Positions 27,698 to 36,902 of a stretch of DNA of 64,000 nucleotides are shown here, in pieces (position 1 is the stretch's first letter; each line of letters opens with the position of its first letter). Made by a program: the position numbers and the translations under genes. Below the pieces are notes generated by a model. It did no database searches. It had not been told where the DNA came from and worked only from the letters and a program-made list of their open reading frames with translations. The DNA comes from an uncultured Ilyobacter sp. (GTDB lineage: Bacteria > Fusobacteriota > Fusobacteriia > Fusobacteriales > Fusobacteriaceae), in contig NZ_OY764059.1 in the NCBI RefSeq assembly GCF_963668085.1, forward strand, positions 992,001-1,056,000. The letters are read 5' to 3'.

Positions 27698-29068
27698 ATG
27701 GGAAAATTAAAAATAACCGAGACCTGTCTTAGAGACGGACATCAATCACTTATAGCAACAAGACTGAAAACATCAGAGATGCTGCCAATACTAGAAAAAA
27801 TGGATAAAGTAGGATATTATGCCCTTGAAATGTGGGGTGGTGCTACTTTTGACGCATGTATTAGATTTCTGAATGAGGATCCGTGGGAAAGACTAAGAGA
27901 GATTAGGAAAAGGGTTAAAAATACAAAGCTTCAGATGCTTCTTCGTGGTCAAAACCTTTTGGGCTATAGACACTATTCAGACGATGTGGTGGATAAGTTT
28001 ATAGAAAAATCAATTAAAAACGGAATAGACATAATAAGAGTATTTGATGCCTTAAATGATTATAGAAATCTAGAGCAATCCATAAAATCAATAAACAAGT
28101 ACGGTGGTCACTGCCAAGGAGCGATAGCCTACACAACTAGTAAGATTCATACAGTAGAATATTATGTAGAGAAGGTAATGGAACTTGAAAATCTAGGTGC
28201 TCATTCTATATGCATAAAAGATATGGCTGGAGTTTTACTTCCAGATACTGCCTATGAGCTTGTAGTGAAAATAAAGAAAGTTACAGACCTTCCTTTAGAA
28301 CTGCATACACACTGCACGAGTGGGATAGCGTCTATGATGTACATGAAAGCCATCGAGGCAGGAGTTGACATAATAGATACAGCAATATCTCCTTTTTCAG
28401 GTGGAACAAGTCAGCCTGCAACAGAGGTTTTCTCACATATCCTAAAAGGTGACGAGAGAGACCCTGAACTTGATATGCAGCTTCTTTCAGAAATAGCAGA
28501 TTACTTTAAACCAATAAAAGAAAAGTATAGGTCAGAGGGAATACTGAAAGCTAAGGTAATGGATGTAGAACCTAAAACCCTTGTTTACCAGGTGCCAGGT
28601 GGTATGTTATCTAATCTGTTATCCCAGTTAGAGAGTCAGGGGGCAGCCCATAAATATGATGAAGTGCTTGCTGAGGTTCCTAAAGTTAGAGAAGACCTAG
28701 GATTCCCTCCACTTGTAACTCCCCTTTCTCAGATGGTTGGAACACAGGCAGTATTTAACGTACTCCTAGGAGAAAGATATAAGATAATTCCAACTGAAAT
28801 AAAGAATTATGTAAAAGGTTTATACGGGCAGTCACCGGCCCCTATAAGCAAAGAGATGCAAGAAAAAATTATAGGAGATGCCTCTCCTATCACATATAGA
28901 CCTGCAGATGATATTTCTCCTGAATTTGAGAAAATAAAAGAGGAGATAGGTAGTCTTGCAAAATCAGATGAAGATGTGCTTATGTATGCACTTTTCCCAG
29001 ACAATGCAAAAAAATTCCTTCAGCAAAGAGCTGAGGATGAGATGGAAGAGTGGACTATAGCTATTTAA
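27698..29068 (+). CDS. Carboxyltransferase subunit (oxaloacetate decarboxylase alpha/pyruvate carboxylase B-like) lacking a biotin domain
   Basis: This 456-residue protein has an HMGL-like TIM barrel starting KITETCLRDGHQSL, the metal-binding HTHCTSG and the GVDIIDTAISPFSGGTSQPA block, then the conserved C-terminal carboxyltransferase region with VPGGMLSNL. It moves carboxylate between biotin and oxaloacetate/pyruvate. The fused biotin-carrier tail found in OadA of about 590 residues is absent; the protein ends at EEWTIAI, so a separate biotin protein must serve it. Start ATG 27698 follows GAGAGGAGGT. It may belong to Na+-pumping decarboxylation or to a transcarboxylase. Confidence 0.88.
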   Translation: MGKLKITETCLRDGHQSLIATRLKTSEMLPILEKMDKVGYYALEMWGGATFDACIRFLNEDPWERLREIRKRVKNTKLQMLLRGQNLLGYRHYSDDVVDKFIEKSIKNGIDIIRVFDALNDYRNLEQSIKSINKYGGHCQGAIAYTTSKIHTVEYYVEKVMELENLGAHSICIKDMAGVLLPDTAYELVVKIKKVTDLPLELHTHCTSGIASMMYMKAIEAGVDIIDTAISPFSGGTSQPATEVFSHILKGDERDPELDMQLLSEIADYFKPIKEKYRSEGILKAKVMDVEPKTLVYQVPGGMLSNLLSQLESQGAAHKYDEVLAEVPKVREDLGFPPLVTPLSQMVGTQAVFNVLLGERYKIIPTEIKNYVKGLYGQSPAPISKEMQEKIIGDASPITYRPADDISPEFEKIKEEIGSLAKSDEDVLMYALFPDNAKKFLQQRAEDEMEEWTIAI

Positions 29069-29088
29069 ATATTAAAATAAATTTAATG

Positions 29089-29109
29089 CCCCTGGGAACA
29101 GGGGTTTTT
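29089..29109 (+). terminator. Rho-independent terminator after the carboxyltransferase gene
   Basis: CCCCTG/CAGGGG stem with a short loop, followed by TTTTT. Confidence 0.92.
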
Positions 29110-29179
29110 AAATTTTCTCTTTTCAAATTGTTAAAAAGATGGTTTAATAGGTAAACTTTTGATATAAGGGGGATAAACG

Positions 29180-29461
29180 ATGTTTAAAACAAATGATTAT
29201 TTTGATGGGAAGGTAAAATCGGTGGCTTTTGAATCAGAAAAGGGTCCTGCCACTATAGGGGTCATGGCAATAGGGGAATACGAATTTGGAACTTCAAAAA
29301 AGGAATATATGACAGTAACCAGTGGAAAATTAACTGTAAAACTTCCAGGAAGCCAAGAGTGGAAAGAGTATACTCAAAATGAAACTTTTATTGTAGAAGC
29401 TGGACAAAAGTTCGGTGTAAAAACTGACGTTGAAAGTTCTTATCTTTGCATATATGAGTAA
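29180..29461 (+). CDS. ppnP: Pyrimidine/purine nucleoside phosphorylase PpnP (cupin)
   Basis: This 93-residue single-domain cupin matches the PpnP/YaiE family over its length: NDYFDGKVKSVAFE at the start, GPATIGVMAIGEYEFGTS, LPGSQEWKEY and a C-terminal FGVKTDVESSYLCIY. PpnP splits purine and pyrimidine nucleosides with phosphate, giving free bases and (deoxy)ribose-1-phosphate for salvage. It lies between two terminators, so it is probably monocistronic. Confidence 0.9.
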   Translation: MFKTNDYFDGKVKSVAFESEKGPATIGVMAIGEYEFGTSKKEYMTVTSGKLTVKLPGSQEWKEYTQNETFIVEAGQKFGVKTDVESSYLCIYE

Positions 29462-29490
29462 TATTTTTTTATGAAAATAATATTTGAAAT

Positions 29491-29529
29491 AAAAAGTCTC
29501 CTGAAAAAATTAGTTCAGGAGACTTTTTT
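29491..29529. terminator. Bidirectional terminator between ppnP and the RpiR regulator
   Basis: AAAAAGTCTCCTGAA and TTCAGGAGACTTTTTT form a 13-15 bp stem with A- and T-tracts on either side, so it can stop transcription from both convergent genes. Confidence 0.9.
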
Positions 29530-29560
29530 GATATACAGAAAATTTTATAATTATAAATCA

Positions 29561-30424
29561 TTAACTTCTTTTTACAAAGATATTATTTTCATTGGCAAAT
29601 TTTTCAAATCTTTGAAGGTATTTTTCTGTTTTTTCCTTATCCTTGTATGAAAGAGAAAATATAAGGGCATTAATAAGGCACATAACAGCTGCTAAGTGAT
29701 CTACAAAAAAGGACTTTCTCACAGGGATAATCAGCAAAATATCTGCAAACTCTGCAAGAGGTGATACCACACTGTCAGTAATGACAATAATTTTACAATT
29801 TTTTTCTTTTAATATGCCAGCGATAGTGACCACATTATTTGGGTATCTAGGAAATCCAAAAAGAAGTGCCGTTGTATTTTCATTTAAGTCATTTAGGTAA
29901 TTGAACCATCTTTCATTCCACTCATCTACAATCTGCACGTTAGAATGTATTTTACTCAAATTATATCCAGCATAACTGGAAAGACAGAAGGAACCTTTGA
30001 ACCCCACTGTAAGGATGCTGTCTTTTTCATAAAGAGCATCTACTGCTGCGTCAAAGGATTCTGCTGATATCTCATTTAGAGTACTGTTTATGATCTCTAC
30101 TTCAGATTCAAATATTTTTTCATAAGCGGTACCATGACTATCTACTTTTTCAATAGAAAATTTTTCCAAGGTAGAAAGCTCTATTTTGAGAAAGTCCCTC
30201 AAGTCCTTCTGAAAGGCAGGGTACCCTTTGTATCCTAAAGAAGAAGCGAACCTGATAACAGTAGACTCACTTACTTTGGCAGCAGTTCCTAGAGCGGTGG
30301 ATGTCATAAAGGCACACTGCTTTTGATTTTTTAAAATATAGTCTGCCAGTTTTTTTTGCTTTGGAGGCAGCTCGTTGACGATGTTCATTATTTTTTTTGT
30401 CAGATCAAAATCTGATATTTTCAT
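29561..30424 (-). CDS. MurR/RpiR family transcriptional regulator
   Basis: This 287-residue protein has an N-terminal helix-turn-helix of the RpiR type (residues 15-75, including TAAKVSESTVIRFASSLGYKGY) and a C-terminal SIS sugar-phosphate-binding domain with VGFKGSFCLSSYAGYNLSK and VITDSVVSPLAEFADI. Such regulators sense phosphosugars. ATG 30424 follows AAGGTGAC; an in-frame GTG at 30439 overlaps this site. No sugar-catabolic gene is directly adjacent, so its targets are unknown. Confidence 0.88.
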   Translation of the reverse strand: MKISDFDLTKKIMNIVNELPPKQKKLADYILKNQKQCAFMTSTALGTAAKVSESTVIRFASSLGYKGYPAFQKDLRDFLKIELSTLEKFSIEKVDSHGTAYEKIFESEVEIINSTLNEISAESFDAAVDALYEKDSILTVGFKGSFCLSSYAGYNLSKIHSNVQIVDEWNERWFNYLNDLNENTTALLFGFPRYPNNVVTIAGILKEKNCKIIVITDSVVSPLAEFADILLIIPVRKSFFVDHLAAVMCLINALIFSLSYKDKEKTEKYLQRFEKFANENNIFVKRS

Positions 30425-30550
30425 AGTAGTCACCTTCACAATCTTAAACTTTATTCATCGTCTTAGGATATAATGTTTATAGACCTTTGTCAAGTCAGTA
30501 AGGGAAACAGGGGCTCAAATAATATACTCTAAATTTTATAGACATTGAAA

Positions 30551-31168
30551 CTAAAGGTTGTGAAAGTGTTTTTTGAACCATATTTTTATTGAATTGCTGT
30601 CGTCTATATAATTGAGAATCAAACTACCAATATTTTCGTTTACTTCTGAAGATATGAGAAAGATAATTATTCCTTCTATAGCAGATACCAGTGATATACC
30701 AATTGTTAAATAGAAGAGGGATTTGTTGTAAGCCCCAATAAAAAATGCATGTACAATAAATAGATAAAGAATAACTGTAGTTAGTTTTGACAGGTAAAGA
30801 TGAAGGTTTGCAAAACGTCCAAACTTTATGAAACCTATCAATAAAAAAGTGATATAGGCCCCTAGCGTAGATAAAAAAATAAATTTGTTCTCAGTAAAAA
30901 TCTGGGGCAAAAGCATAACTGTCCAAATAATTCCAGAAATAAGTAAAAAATTGTCGGCCCAGGAATCTAGACGGCTTCCTATTTCTGTGATTTGATTGAG
31001 TTTTCTTGCAAGAAACCCGTCTAAAAAGTCTGTAATTCCGCATAAGATAAGCCCGAAAGCCAGATAATAGGTGGGTTTTTCTTGAAAAACTCCTATCCAC
31101 ATAAGAAATAATAATAAAAATCTTAAAAGAGTTATTTGATTTGAAATTTTTTTGAGGTCACTCCACAT
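30551..31168 (-). CDS. CDP-alcohol phosphatidyltransferase family membrane protein
   Basis: This 205-residue membrane protein carries the full catalytic motif D-x2-DG-x2-AR-x8-G-x3-D-x3-D (DFLDGFLAR ... GSRLDSWAD, about residues 47-72) and five to six membrane segments. It transfers a phosphoalcohol from a CDP-diacylglycerol-type donor to make a phospholipid head group, or a related product. Which alcohol is used is unclear; it is not a clear PgsA or PssA. ATG 31168 follows GAGGTGA. Confidence 0.85.
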   Translation of the reverse strand: MWSDLKKISNQITLLRFLLLFLMWIGVFQEKPTYYLAFGLILCGITDFLDGFLARKLNQITEIGSRLDSWADNFLLISGIIWTVMLLPQIFTENKFIFLSTLGAYITFLLIGFIKFGRFANLHLYLSKLTTVILYLFIVHAFFIGAYNKSLFYLTIGISLVSAIEGIIIFLISSEVNENIGSLILNYIDDSNSIKIWFKKHFHNL

Positions 31169-31402
31169 ATAATTCACCTCTCTGTAAAATCTTTAATTTA
31201 TCCTAGATAATAAATGATCTTATAATTATTAAGATACCAATTTTTTTATAAATTCCTAGTAAACCAAGGCTAAAAATATTACAATGTGCCAAATGGCATA
31301 AAAAATAAAAGACTTGCATGGATAGAACAAGGAATAGCCGAAAATTAGAGAATAATTAATTTGGAAATTTGAATTTTTACAATAGTGTATAGAGGTGATA
31401 AA

Positions 31403-32173
31403 TTGAATGTGATTATTACAGGGGCAAGCAGCGGTATAGGAAGAGAGCTCTTGAAAATATTTGCAAGTAACGGCCACTTTGTAATAGCCGTTGCAAGACG
31501 AAGGGAAAAGCTAGAGGAGATCAAAAAAGAATTCAATGAAAAAGTCGAAATTTTTTGTAAGGATATGTCTAAACTTGGGGATATAGCTGAACTTTATGAG
31601 GAGATTAAAGAGTTGAATATAGAGGTGGATCTGCTTATAAATAACGCTGGAACAGGAGAATATGGGTTTTTCTATGAAACGGATATGAAGTCTCATATGA
31701 AAACATTAAACCTAAATATAAAAGGATTAACATACCTGACGAGAATCTTTGCAGAGGATATGATAAAAAAAAAACAGGGCGGTATTATAAATGTAGCCTC
31801 GACAGCCTCATTCCAAAGTGGGGGGCCTTTAATGGGTGTGTACTATGCCTCTAAAGCCTATGTGCTGTCTCTAACAGAGGCTCTCGTTGAGGAGATGGAG
31901 TATAGGGGTGTAAGGATAATGGTACTCTGTCCTGGACCTACTTCTACAGAGTTTAAAGGCATGAGTTCTAAAAGAAAGGGAATGGAAAAGTTTTATGTAA
32001 CAACTCCTAGGCAAGTGGCAGAGAGTTGCTATAGGGATTATTTTAAGGGTAAAAACATTTGTGTACCAGGTTTATTAAATAAAATTATTATTTTTATTAC
32101 CAGGTTTATCCCTAGAAAAGTTCAGAGAAAAATGGTCAGAAAAATTCAGGAAAAGAAAAAGAGGCTTTTATAA
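31403..32173 (+). CDS. Short-chain dehydrogenase/reductase
   Basis: This 256-residue classical SDR has TGASSGIGREL (cofactor binding), NNAGTGEYG, the catalytic Ser in VASTASFQSG, and YYASKAYVLS for the YxxxK pair. The last 30 residues are very basic (IPRKVQRKMVRKIQEKKKR) and follow a hydrophobic stretch, suggesting membrane association, as in lipid-active SDRs of the YqjQ/DltE type. TTG 31403 follows AGAGGTGAT. It converges with the acyltransferase gene, with only 3 bp between the two stops. Confidence 0.87.
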   Translation: MNVIITGASSGIGRELLKIFASNGHFVIAVARRREKLEEIKKEFNEKVEIFCKDMSKLGDIAELYEEIKELNIEVDLLINNAGTGEYGFFYETDMKSHMKTLNLNIKGLTYLTRIFAEDMIKKKQGGIINVASTASFQSGGPLMGVYYASKAYVLSLTEALVEEMEYRGVRIMVLCPGPTSTEFKGMSSKRKGMEKFYVTTPRQVAESCYRDYFKGKNICVPGLLNKIIIFITRFIPRKVQRKMVRKIQEKKKRLL

Positions 32174-32178
32174 GCCTC
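32161..32178. terminator. Palindromic terminator shared by two convergent genes and covering both stop codons
   Basis: GAGGCTTTTATAAGCCTC is a 7-bp stem with a TTAT loop. It contains the TAA of the SDR gene and touches the stop of the acyltransferase gene. On the - strand it is followed by TTTTTCTTTT, which is coding sequence of the SDR; on the + strand a T-run starts 9 bp downstream. Confidence 0.75.
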
Positions 32179-33043
32179 ACTTGATTTTTTTAGAAAGTCT
32201 CCATCTATCGTGGAACCACATCCATTGTTCAGGGTATTGAGAGATGATTTTCTCCATTTTATCTATTAAAAGCTGGGTATTAGACTGAACATCTTTTTTA
32301 AAATTACCGGTTTTTATCATCTGAATTTCTTCTACAATCTTTGTTGTACAAGTGTTGTCGGGATTGAGGATATTAAATGTCAATATAAGAGGGAGGTCAT
32401 TTCTTAGAGCTAGGAATACTGCTCCAGTTGGGGAAACAGTTGTTTCTCCAAAGAAATTTACAGTTGCTCCCTTGTCCCTATGATCGCTGAATAAGGCTAT
32501 TATATCCTTTTTCTTAATGTGCTCCATTAGCTCCCGAGAAGTTCTTTTGCTTTTTTTTAAAAGTGTTATATTAACTTTTTCTCTGTTTTTGGTGATAAGT
32601 CTATCTAAATAAGGGTTTCTCTGTTTTTTGGCTACTGTGACTATATGGTATTTTTGTGCAGCCTTGAGGGAGGCTTCCATGTTCCCCATATGCATACAAG
32701 CGACTATCACACCTTTTCCCTTTGCATAAGCCCTGTCTAGTATATCCATATTTTCAACAGTCACTTTACCTTCTTCGTTTAAATAATCTTCAAACCAAAG
32801 TGATGATAGAAAGGCCTTAGACATTATTTTATAAGAATCCAAAGCAATTTTTTCAATTTCTTTCTGTGATTTATCGGGAAAAGCCATTTTTAAGTTGGCC
32901 AGGGTAATAATTCTTCTTTTTTTTATGAATTTATAACCAGCAACAGCAAAAAATTCAGCTATTTTAAATCTTGTTTTTTCAGGAAGGATACAGAGAATTT
33001 TTATAAAAAAAAGTATAATTAAGTATTCAAGTTTGTGCTTCAT
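32177..33043 (-). CDS. Lysophospholipid/lipid A acyltransferase (LpxL/HtrB family)
   Basis: This 288-residue protein has an N-terminal membrane anchor, the catalytic H-x4-E motif in CMHMGNMEASL (about residues 117-127), FSDHRDKGATVNFFGE and a C-terminal PEQWMWFHDRWRL. This order is that of the LpxL/LpxM acyltransferases, which add secondary acyl chains to lipid A at the cytoplasmic face of the inner membrane. ATG 33043 follows GGAGG. It supports a lipid A-bearing Gram-negative host. Confidence 0.9.
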   Translation of the reverse strand: MKHKLEYLIILFFIKILCILPEKTRFKIAEFFAVAGYKFIKKRRIITLANLKMAFPDKSQKEIEKIALDSYKIMSKAFLSSLWFEDYLNEEGKVTVENMDILDRAYAKGKGVIVACMHMGNMEASLKAAQKYHIVTVAKKQRNPYLDRLITKNREKVNITLLKKSKRTSRELMEHIKKKDIIALFSDHRDKGATVNFFGETTVSPTGAVFLALRNDLPLILTFNILNPDNTCTTKIVEEIQMIKTGNFKKDVQSNTQLLIDKMEKIISQYPEQWMWFHDRWRLSKKIK

Positions 33044-33167
33044 AAAACCTCCAAAATTTTTGAATTTTATTAAAATTATATATTTCTCAATTATTCTATC
33101 ACATGCCTATGTATAGAACAAGAAAATATAGTCGTGTACACTACTAGTTAATATAATTAAAAAGAGT

Positions 33168-33196
33168 TTGACAGAACATAGAAAATACTATATAAA
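33168..33196 (+). promoter_or_regulatory. Sigma-70-type promoter for fbp
   Basis: TTGACA (33168-33173) and TATAAA (33191-33196) are spaced by exactly 17 bp, 30 bp before the fbp start. Confidence 0.85.
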
Positions 33197-33225
33197 AATA
33201 AAAAAAGTAATTAGAGGGAGAGAAG

Positions 33226-35178
33226 ATGCTTATGAGAGATTTGGACTATTTAAAACTTTTATCAAAACAATATCCTAGTATTGCTGATGTAGCAAATGAG
33301 ATAATAAACCTTAAGGCGATATTAAACCTGCCTAAGGGAACAGAACATTTCCTTACAGATATGCACGGAGAGTATGAAGCCTTTTCATATCATTTAAGAA
33401 GTGCTTCAGGAGTTTTAAAATTTAAGATAGATGATATTTTTGGACATACACTTACTATGGATGAAAAGAAAAATCTGTCAACTTTGATAATATATCCTGA
33501 AAAGCGTCTTAAATATGTGGAAGAGACTTACAAGGGCTCTATAAATGAATGGTACAAGGTTACTATTTACAGGCTGATTACAATATGTAAAGTAGTTTCA
33601 TCTAAATATACTCGTTCTAAAGTAAAAAAAGCCTTACCCTCTGATTTTAATTATATTCTTGATGAACTTTTAAATATTGAAAGTAAACAACTGAATAAGG
33701 AAAAATATTATAATGAAATCGTGGATACAATAGTAGAACTAGAAAGAGCTGACAGGTTTATTGTAGCTATATGCGGTCTTGTACAGAAGTTGGCGGTGGA
33801 TATCCTTCATATCATGGGGGATATATACGACAGGGGTCCAGGTCCACATCTTATAATGGACGAACTTATGAAACATTCAAATGTAGACATTCAATGGGGA
33901 AACCATGATATTCTTTGGATGGGAGCGGCTCTAGGACACCAAACGATGGTAGCAGAGGTCTTGAGGATAGCTCTTAGATACAGCAATGTGGAATGTTTGG
34001 AAGAGGGCTATGGAATAAATCTCCTTCCTTTAGGATCTTTGGCTATGACAGTCTATAAAGATGATCCATGCAAAGAATTCATGCCAAAGGTAAGTAATGA
34101 ACAGTTTTATGAAGAGAAAGACAAGCTATTGATCGCTAGGATGCATAAGGCTATTGCAATAATTCAGTTTAAGCTAGAGGGACAGCTAATCAAAAGAAAA
34201 GAGGAATTTAAAAGAACTGATAGGCTCCTTCTGGATATGGTAGATTATGAACGTGGGGTTCTCATAATAGACGGTGAGGAATATCCACTAACAAGCTGTA
34301 ATTTCCCCACAATTGAACCTGCTAATCCTTATATACTTTCAAAAGATGAAAAAGACGTCATCGACAAGCTGTCTTCTTATTTTAAAAACAGTGAAAAACT
34401 ACAAAAGCATATATATTATTTTTATACAAACGGAAGTCTATACCTAAAATATAACGGAAACCTTCTATACCACGGATGCATACTTTTAGATGAAAAGGGT
34501 GAATATCTCAATGCATTTATAGAAGGAAAGAAATATAGTGGCGTAGAACTTCTAGATAAATATGAGGAGTTAGCTAGAAGGGCTTACTTTACAAGAAAAG
34601 AAAGTGACATCGACTGGTTGTGGTACTTGTGGACTGGTAGAAAATCTCCCATGTTCGCCAAGGAAAAAATGGCAACTTTTGAACGATATTTTACCACAGA
34701 GAAAAAACTTCACGAAGAAAAACTAAATCCATATTTCAAATATAGGGAAGACGAAGCTATCTGCCGAAAAATACTTGCTAGTTTTGATCTCGACCCAGAC
34801 AACGGGCATATAATAACCGGGCATACTCCTGTAAAGGTTAAAAAAGGAGAGAGTCCTCTAAAGGCCAACGGGAAACTTCTGGTTATAGATGGAGGGATGT
34901 CTAGGGCATACCAAAATACAACAGGAATTGCAGGTTATACCTTGATGTATAACTCCTGGGGCTTAAGGCTTGTATCTCATCATCCATTTACATCTGAGGA
35001 TGAAATAGTAAGAGAAGGGGTAAAAATAAACTCCAATATAGATGTTTTACAAAAAACAAACAGAAAAACAGTGGGAGACACTGATATAGGTAAAAAATTA
35101 CTTTCTGAGATAGATGACTTGAAAGAACTTATGGAAGTATATAAAAGTGGTCAGATACAAGAAGGAAGAAAAAAATAA
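33226..35178 (+). CDS. fbp: Fructose-1,6-bisphosphatase, class III
   Basis: This 650-residue protein of the Firmicutes-type class III family hydrolyses fructose-1,6-bisphosphate in gluconeogenesis. Metallophosphoesterase-like motifs are visible: LTDMHGEYEAF near residue 45, MGDIYDRGPGPH near 197, QWGNHDILWMGA near 222, and GHTPVKVKKGE with IDGGMSRAYQ later. Length matches the family. It has its own promoter and terminator, so it is monocistronic. Its presence in a Gram-negative fits Fusobacteriota. Confidence 0.95.
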   Translation: MLMRDLDYLKLLSKQYPSIADVANEIINLKAILNLPKGTEHFLTDMHGEYEAFSYHLRSASGVLKFKIDDIFGHTLTMDEKKNLSTLIIYPEKRLKYVEETYKGSINEWYKVTIYRLITICKVVSSKYTRSKVKKALPSDFNYILDELLNIESKQLNKEKYYNEIVDTIVELERADRFIVAICGLVQKLAVDILHIMGDIYDRGPGPHLIMDELMKHSNVDIQWGNHDILWMGAALGHQTMVAEVLRIALRYSNVECLEEGYGINLLPLGSLAMTVYKDDPCKEFMPKVSNEQFYEEKDKLLIARMHKAIAIIQFKLEGQLIKRKEEFKRTDRLLLDMVDYERGVLIIDGEEYPLTSCNFPTIEPANPYILSKDEKDVIDKLSSYFKNSEKLQKHIYYFYTNGSLYLKYNGNLLYHGCILLDEKGEYLNAFIEGKKYSGVELLDKYEELARRAYFTRKESDIDWLWYLWTGRKSPMFAKEKMATFERYFTTEKKLHEEKLNPYFKYREDEAICRKILASFDLDPDNGHIITGHTPVKVKKGESPLKANGKLLVIDGGMSRAYQNTTGIAGYTLMYNSWGLRLVSHHPFTSEDEIVREGVKINSNIDVLQKTNRKTVGDTDIGKKLLSEIDDLKELMEVYKSGQIQEGRKK

Positions 35179-35186
35179 ACTGATTA

Positions 35187-35213
35187 AAACCGCTGATTCC
35201 AGCGGTTTTTTTG
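35187..35213 (+). terminator. Rho-independent terminator after fbp
   Basis: AACCGCTG/CAGCGGTT stem with ATTC loop followed by a T-run. Confidence 0.92.
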
Positions 35214-35297
35214 TGACTTATATTAAATTTGAGAACTGTATTTTCAGAAGGAATATTTGTTTAAAGTTTTAATATAAATATGATGGGGGTGAATTCT

Positions 35298-36065
35298 ATG
35301 AAAATAAAAGTCGCTTATTATACAGGTATAGGAAACACAAGAGAAAATAACGAAGATTCCATATTGATTTATGATGATGTGCATTCAAAATCAGATTTTG
35401 AAAATTTTAAAATAAGAGATATAGATTTGGATGAGGGATTCTTTTCTGTTGCAGATGGCCTAGGTGGACATGCTGGGGGAGAGATAGCTAGCGGAACTGT
35501 ATTAAATTTTATGAAAAATGAAAGAGTTGCAGGGATTAGGGAACTTAAAAAGTTATTCTATCTGGCAAATAGCAGACTAAATAATATTGCTAGTGAACAA
35601 AGGGAACTTTATGGGATGGGGACTGTACTAACTGGTGTTTATTTAAAAGAAGATAAGGCTATTATCTTTAATATAGGTGATAGCAGGACATATCTTATGA
35701 GGGAAAAACTTAAAAGAATGACTGATGACCATTCTCTAGTGTGGGAATTAATGAAAAAAGAGAACTTTGAAAATGAAGGGGAGATGCATGACTGGATAAG
35801 GAGACATCCTAGAAAAAATATTATTACTTCAGCCTTGATTGCCGGTGCCGGTGAATTTGAATCTTTTCTCGAAGAAATTGCTGTGAAGAAAAGAGATAAG
35901 TTTTTTATTACAAGCGATGGTGTATGGGAAGAGTTGTCATTTAGTGAAATAGAAACTTCTCTTTCTAAAGGCTTAAATAAAGCGGCAGAACTCATCCTAA
36001 AAAAATGCAAAGCAAGGGAAAAAGACAACATCTCCTTTGTAATAGTTGAAATTATCAATGTTTAG
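35298..36065 (+). CDS. PP2C-type serine/threonine protein phosphatase
   Basis: This 255-residue single-domain phosphatase has the PP2C metal-binding motifs TRENNEDS, VADGLGGHAGGE, FNIGDSRTYL, DDHSLVWELM and ITSDGVWEEL. It dephosphorylates Ser/Thr residues in the cytoplasm with two Mn/Mg ions. ATG 35298 follows GGGGGTGAA. No Hanks-type kinase gene adjoins it, unlike the stp-pknB pair of Firmicutes. The gene downstream is map. Confidence 0.9.
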   Translation: MKIKVAYYTGIGNTRENNEDSILIYDDVHSKSDFENFKIRDIDLDEGFFSVADGLGGHAGGEIASGTVLNFMKNERVAGIRELKKLFYLANSRLNNIASEQRELYGMGTVLTGVYLKEDKAIIFNIGDSRTYLMREKLKRMTDDHSLVWELMKKENFENEGEMHDWIRRHPRKNIITSALIAGAGEFESFLEEIAVKKRDKFFITSDGVWEELSFSEIETSLSKGLNKAAELILKKCKAREKDNISFVIVEIINV

Positions 36066-36107
36066 GAGTAAACTATTGTAAGTAACAGAAATATTGGGAG
36101 GTTTGAT

Positions 36108-36854
36108 TTGATTATATTAAAGAGTGAAAAAGAGATAGAAATAATGAGAGAGGCAGGGAGAATAGTGGCAGAATGCCATGGATTAATCAAAAAGATGATA
36201 AAACCCGGGGTTACCACCCTTGAGATAGATGAGATGGTTGAAAAATATATAAGAGAAAAAGGTGCTATACCAAGTTTTAAAGGTTACCATGGTTTCCCTT
36301 TTTCCACCTGTGCAGCTCCTAATGATGTAATATGTCATGGAATGCCAAATAACGTGCCCTTAAAAGATGGTGATGTTATTACCATAGACATAGGAGCCTT
36401 GTACAATGGTTTTCATGGAGATTCTGCATGGTCCTATGCCATCGGCGAAGTCAGCCAAGAGATAAAGGACCTTATGGATACAACTTTAGAGGCACTTTAT
36501 AAAGGTATCGAACAGGCTGTAGAGGGAAACTGTATAGGGGATATAGGAGATGCCATAGAAAAATATGTGAGGCCCAAAGGTTATGGTATAGTGGTTGAAT
36601 TCGCTGGGCATGGAGTGGGAAGCACTCTATGGGAAGAGCCGGAGATACTGCATGTGGGAGAACCTAAAACTGGACCCAAATTAAAAAATGGCATGACTAT
36701 TGCAATTGAACCTATGATTACCCTGGGACACTGGAAGGCAAAGATAGATTCTGACGGATGGACTGCTAGAACAATAGACGGTAGCATATGTGTACAGTAT
36801 GAACATTCTATAGCAATCACTCCTGAGGGGCCAAAGATACTTACAACTTTATAA
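36108..36854 (+). CDS. map: Methionine aminopeptidase, type I
   Basis: This 248-residue enzyme removes N-terminal methionine from new proteins. The pita-bread fold ligands are visible: the His of the GYHGFPFSTC block, the two Asp residues of TIDIGALYNGFHGDSA, the His of EFAGHGVGSTLWEEP and Glu residues of IAIEPMIT and CVQYEHSIAITPEG. Translation starts at TTG 36108 behind GGGAGG. A bidirectional terminator follows. Confidence 0.95.
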   Translation: MIILKSEKEIEIMREAGRIVAECHGLIKKMIKPGVTTLEIDEMVEKYIREKGAIPSFKGYHGFPFSTCAAPNDVICHGMPNNVPLKDGDVITIDIGALYNGFHGDSAWSYAIGEVSQEIKDLMDTTLEALYKGIEQAVEGNCIGDIGDAIEKYVRPKGYGIVVEFAGHGVGSTLWEEPEILHVGEPKTGPKLKNGMTIAIEPMITLGHWKAKIDSDGWTARTIDGSICVQYEHSIAITPEGPKILTTL

Positions 36855-36862
36855 AAATAAAA

Positions 36863-36902
36863 AACAATCAAAAAAACCGGATAGCCGGTTTTTTTGATTG
36901 TT
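36863..36902. terminator. Bidirectional terminator between map and the LPP20-like gene
   Basis: ACAATCAAAAAAACCGG pairs with CCGGTTTTTTTGATTGT around an ATAG loop. The A/T stretches inside the stem act as T-tracts for both convergent genes. Confidence 0.92.

Noticed and set aside
31256..31536. Short - strand frames around the start of the SDR gene
   Set aside because: They overlap the conserved cofactor motif of the SDR on the other strand and lack ribosome binding sites.
35639..36058. 139-residue - strand frame opposite the PP2C gene
   Set aside because: The opposite strand carries clear PP2C motifs; this frame shows none and has no start signal.
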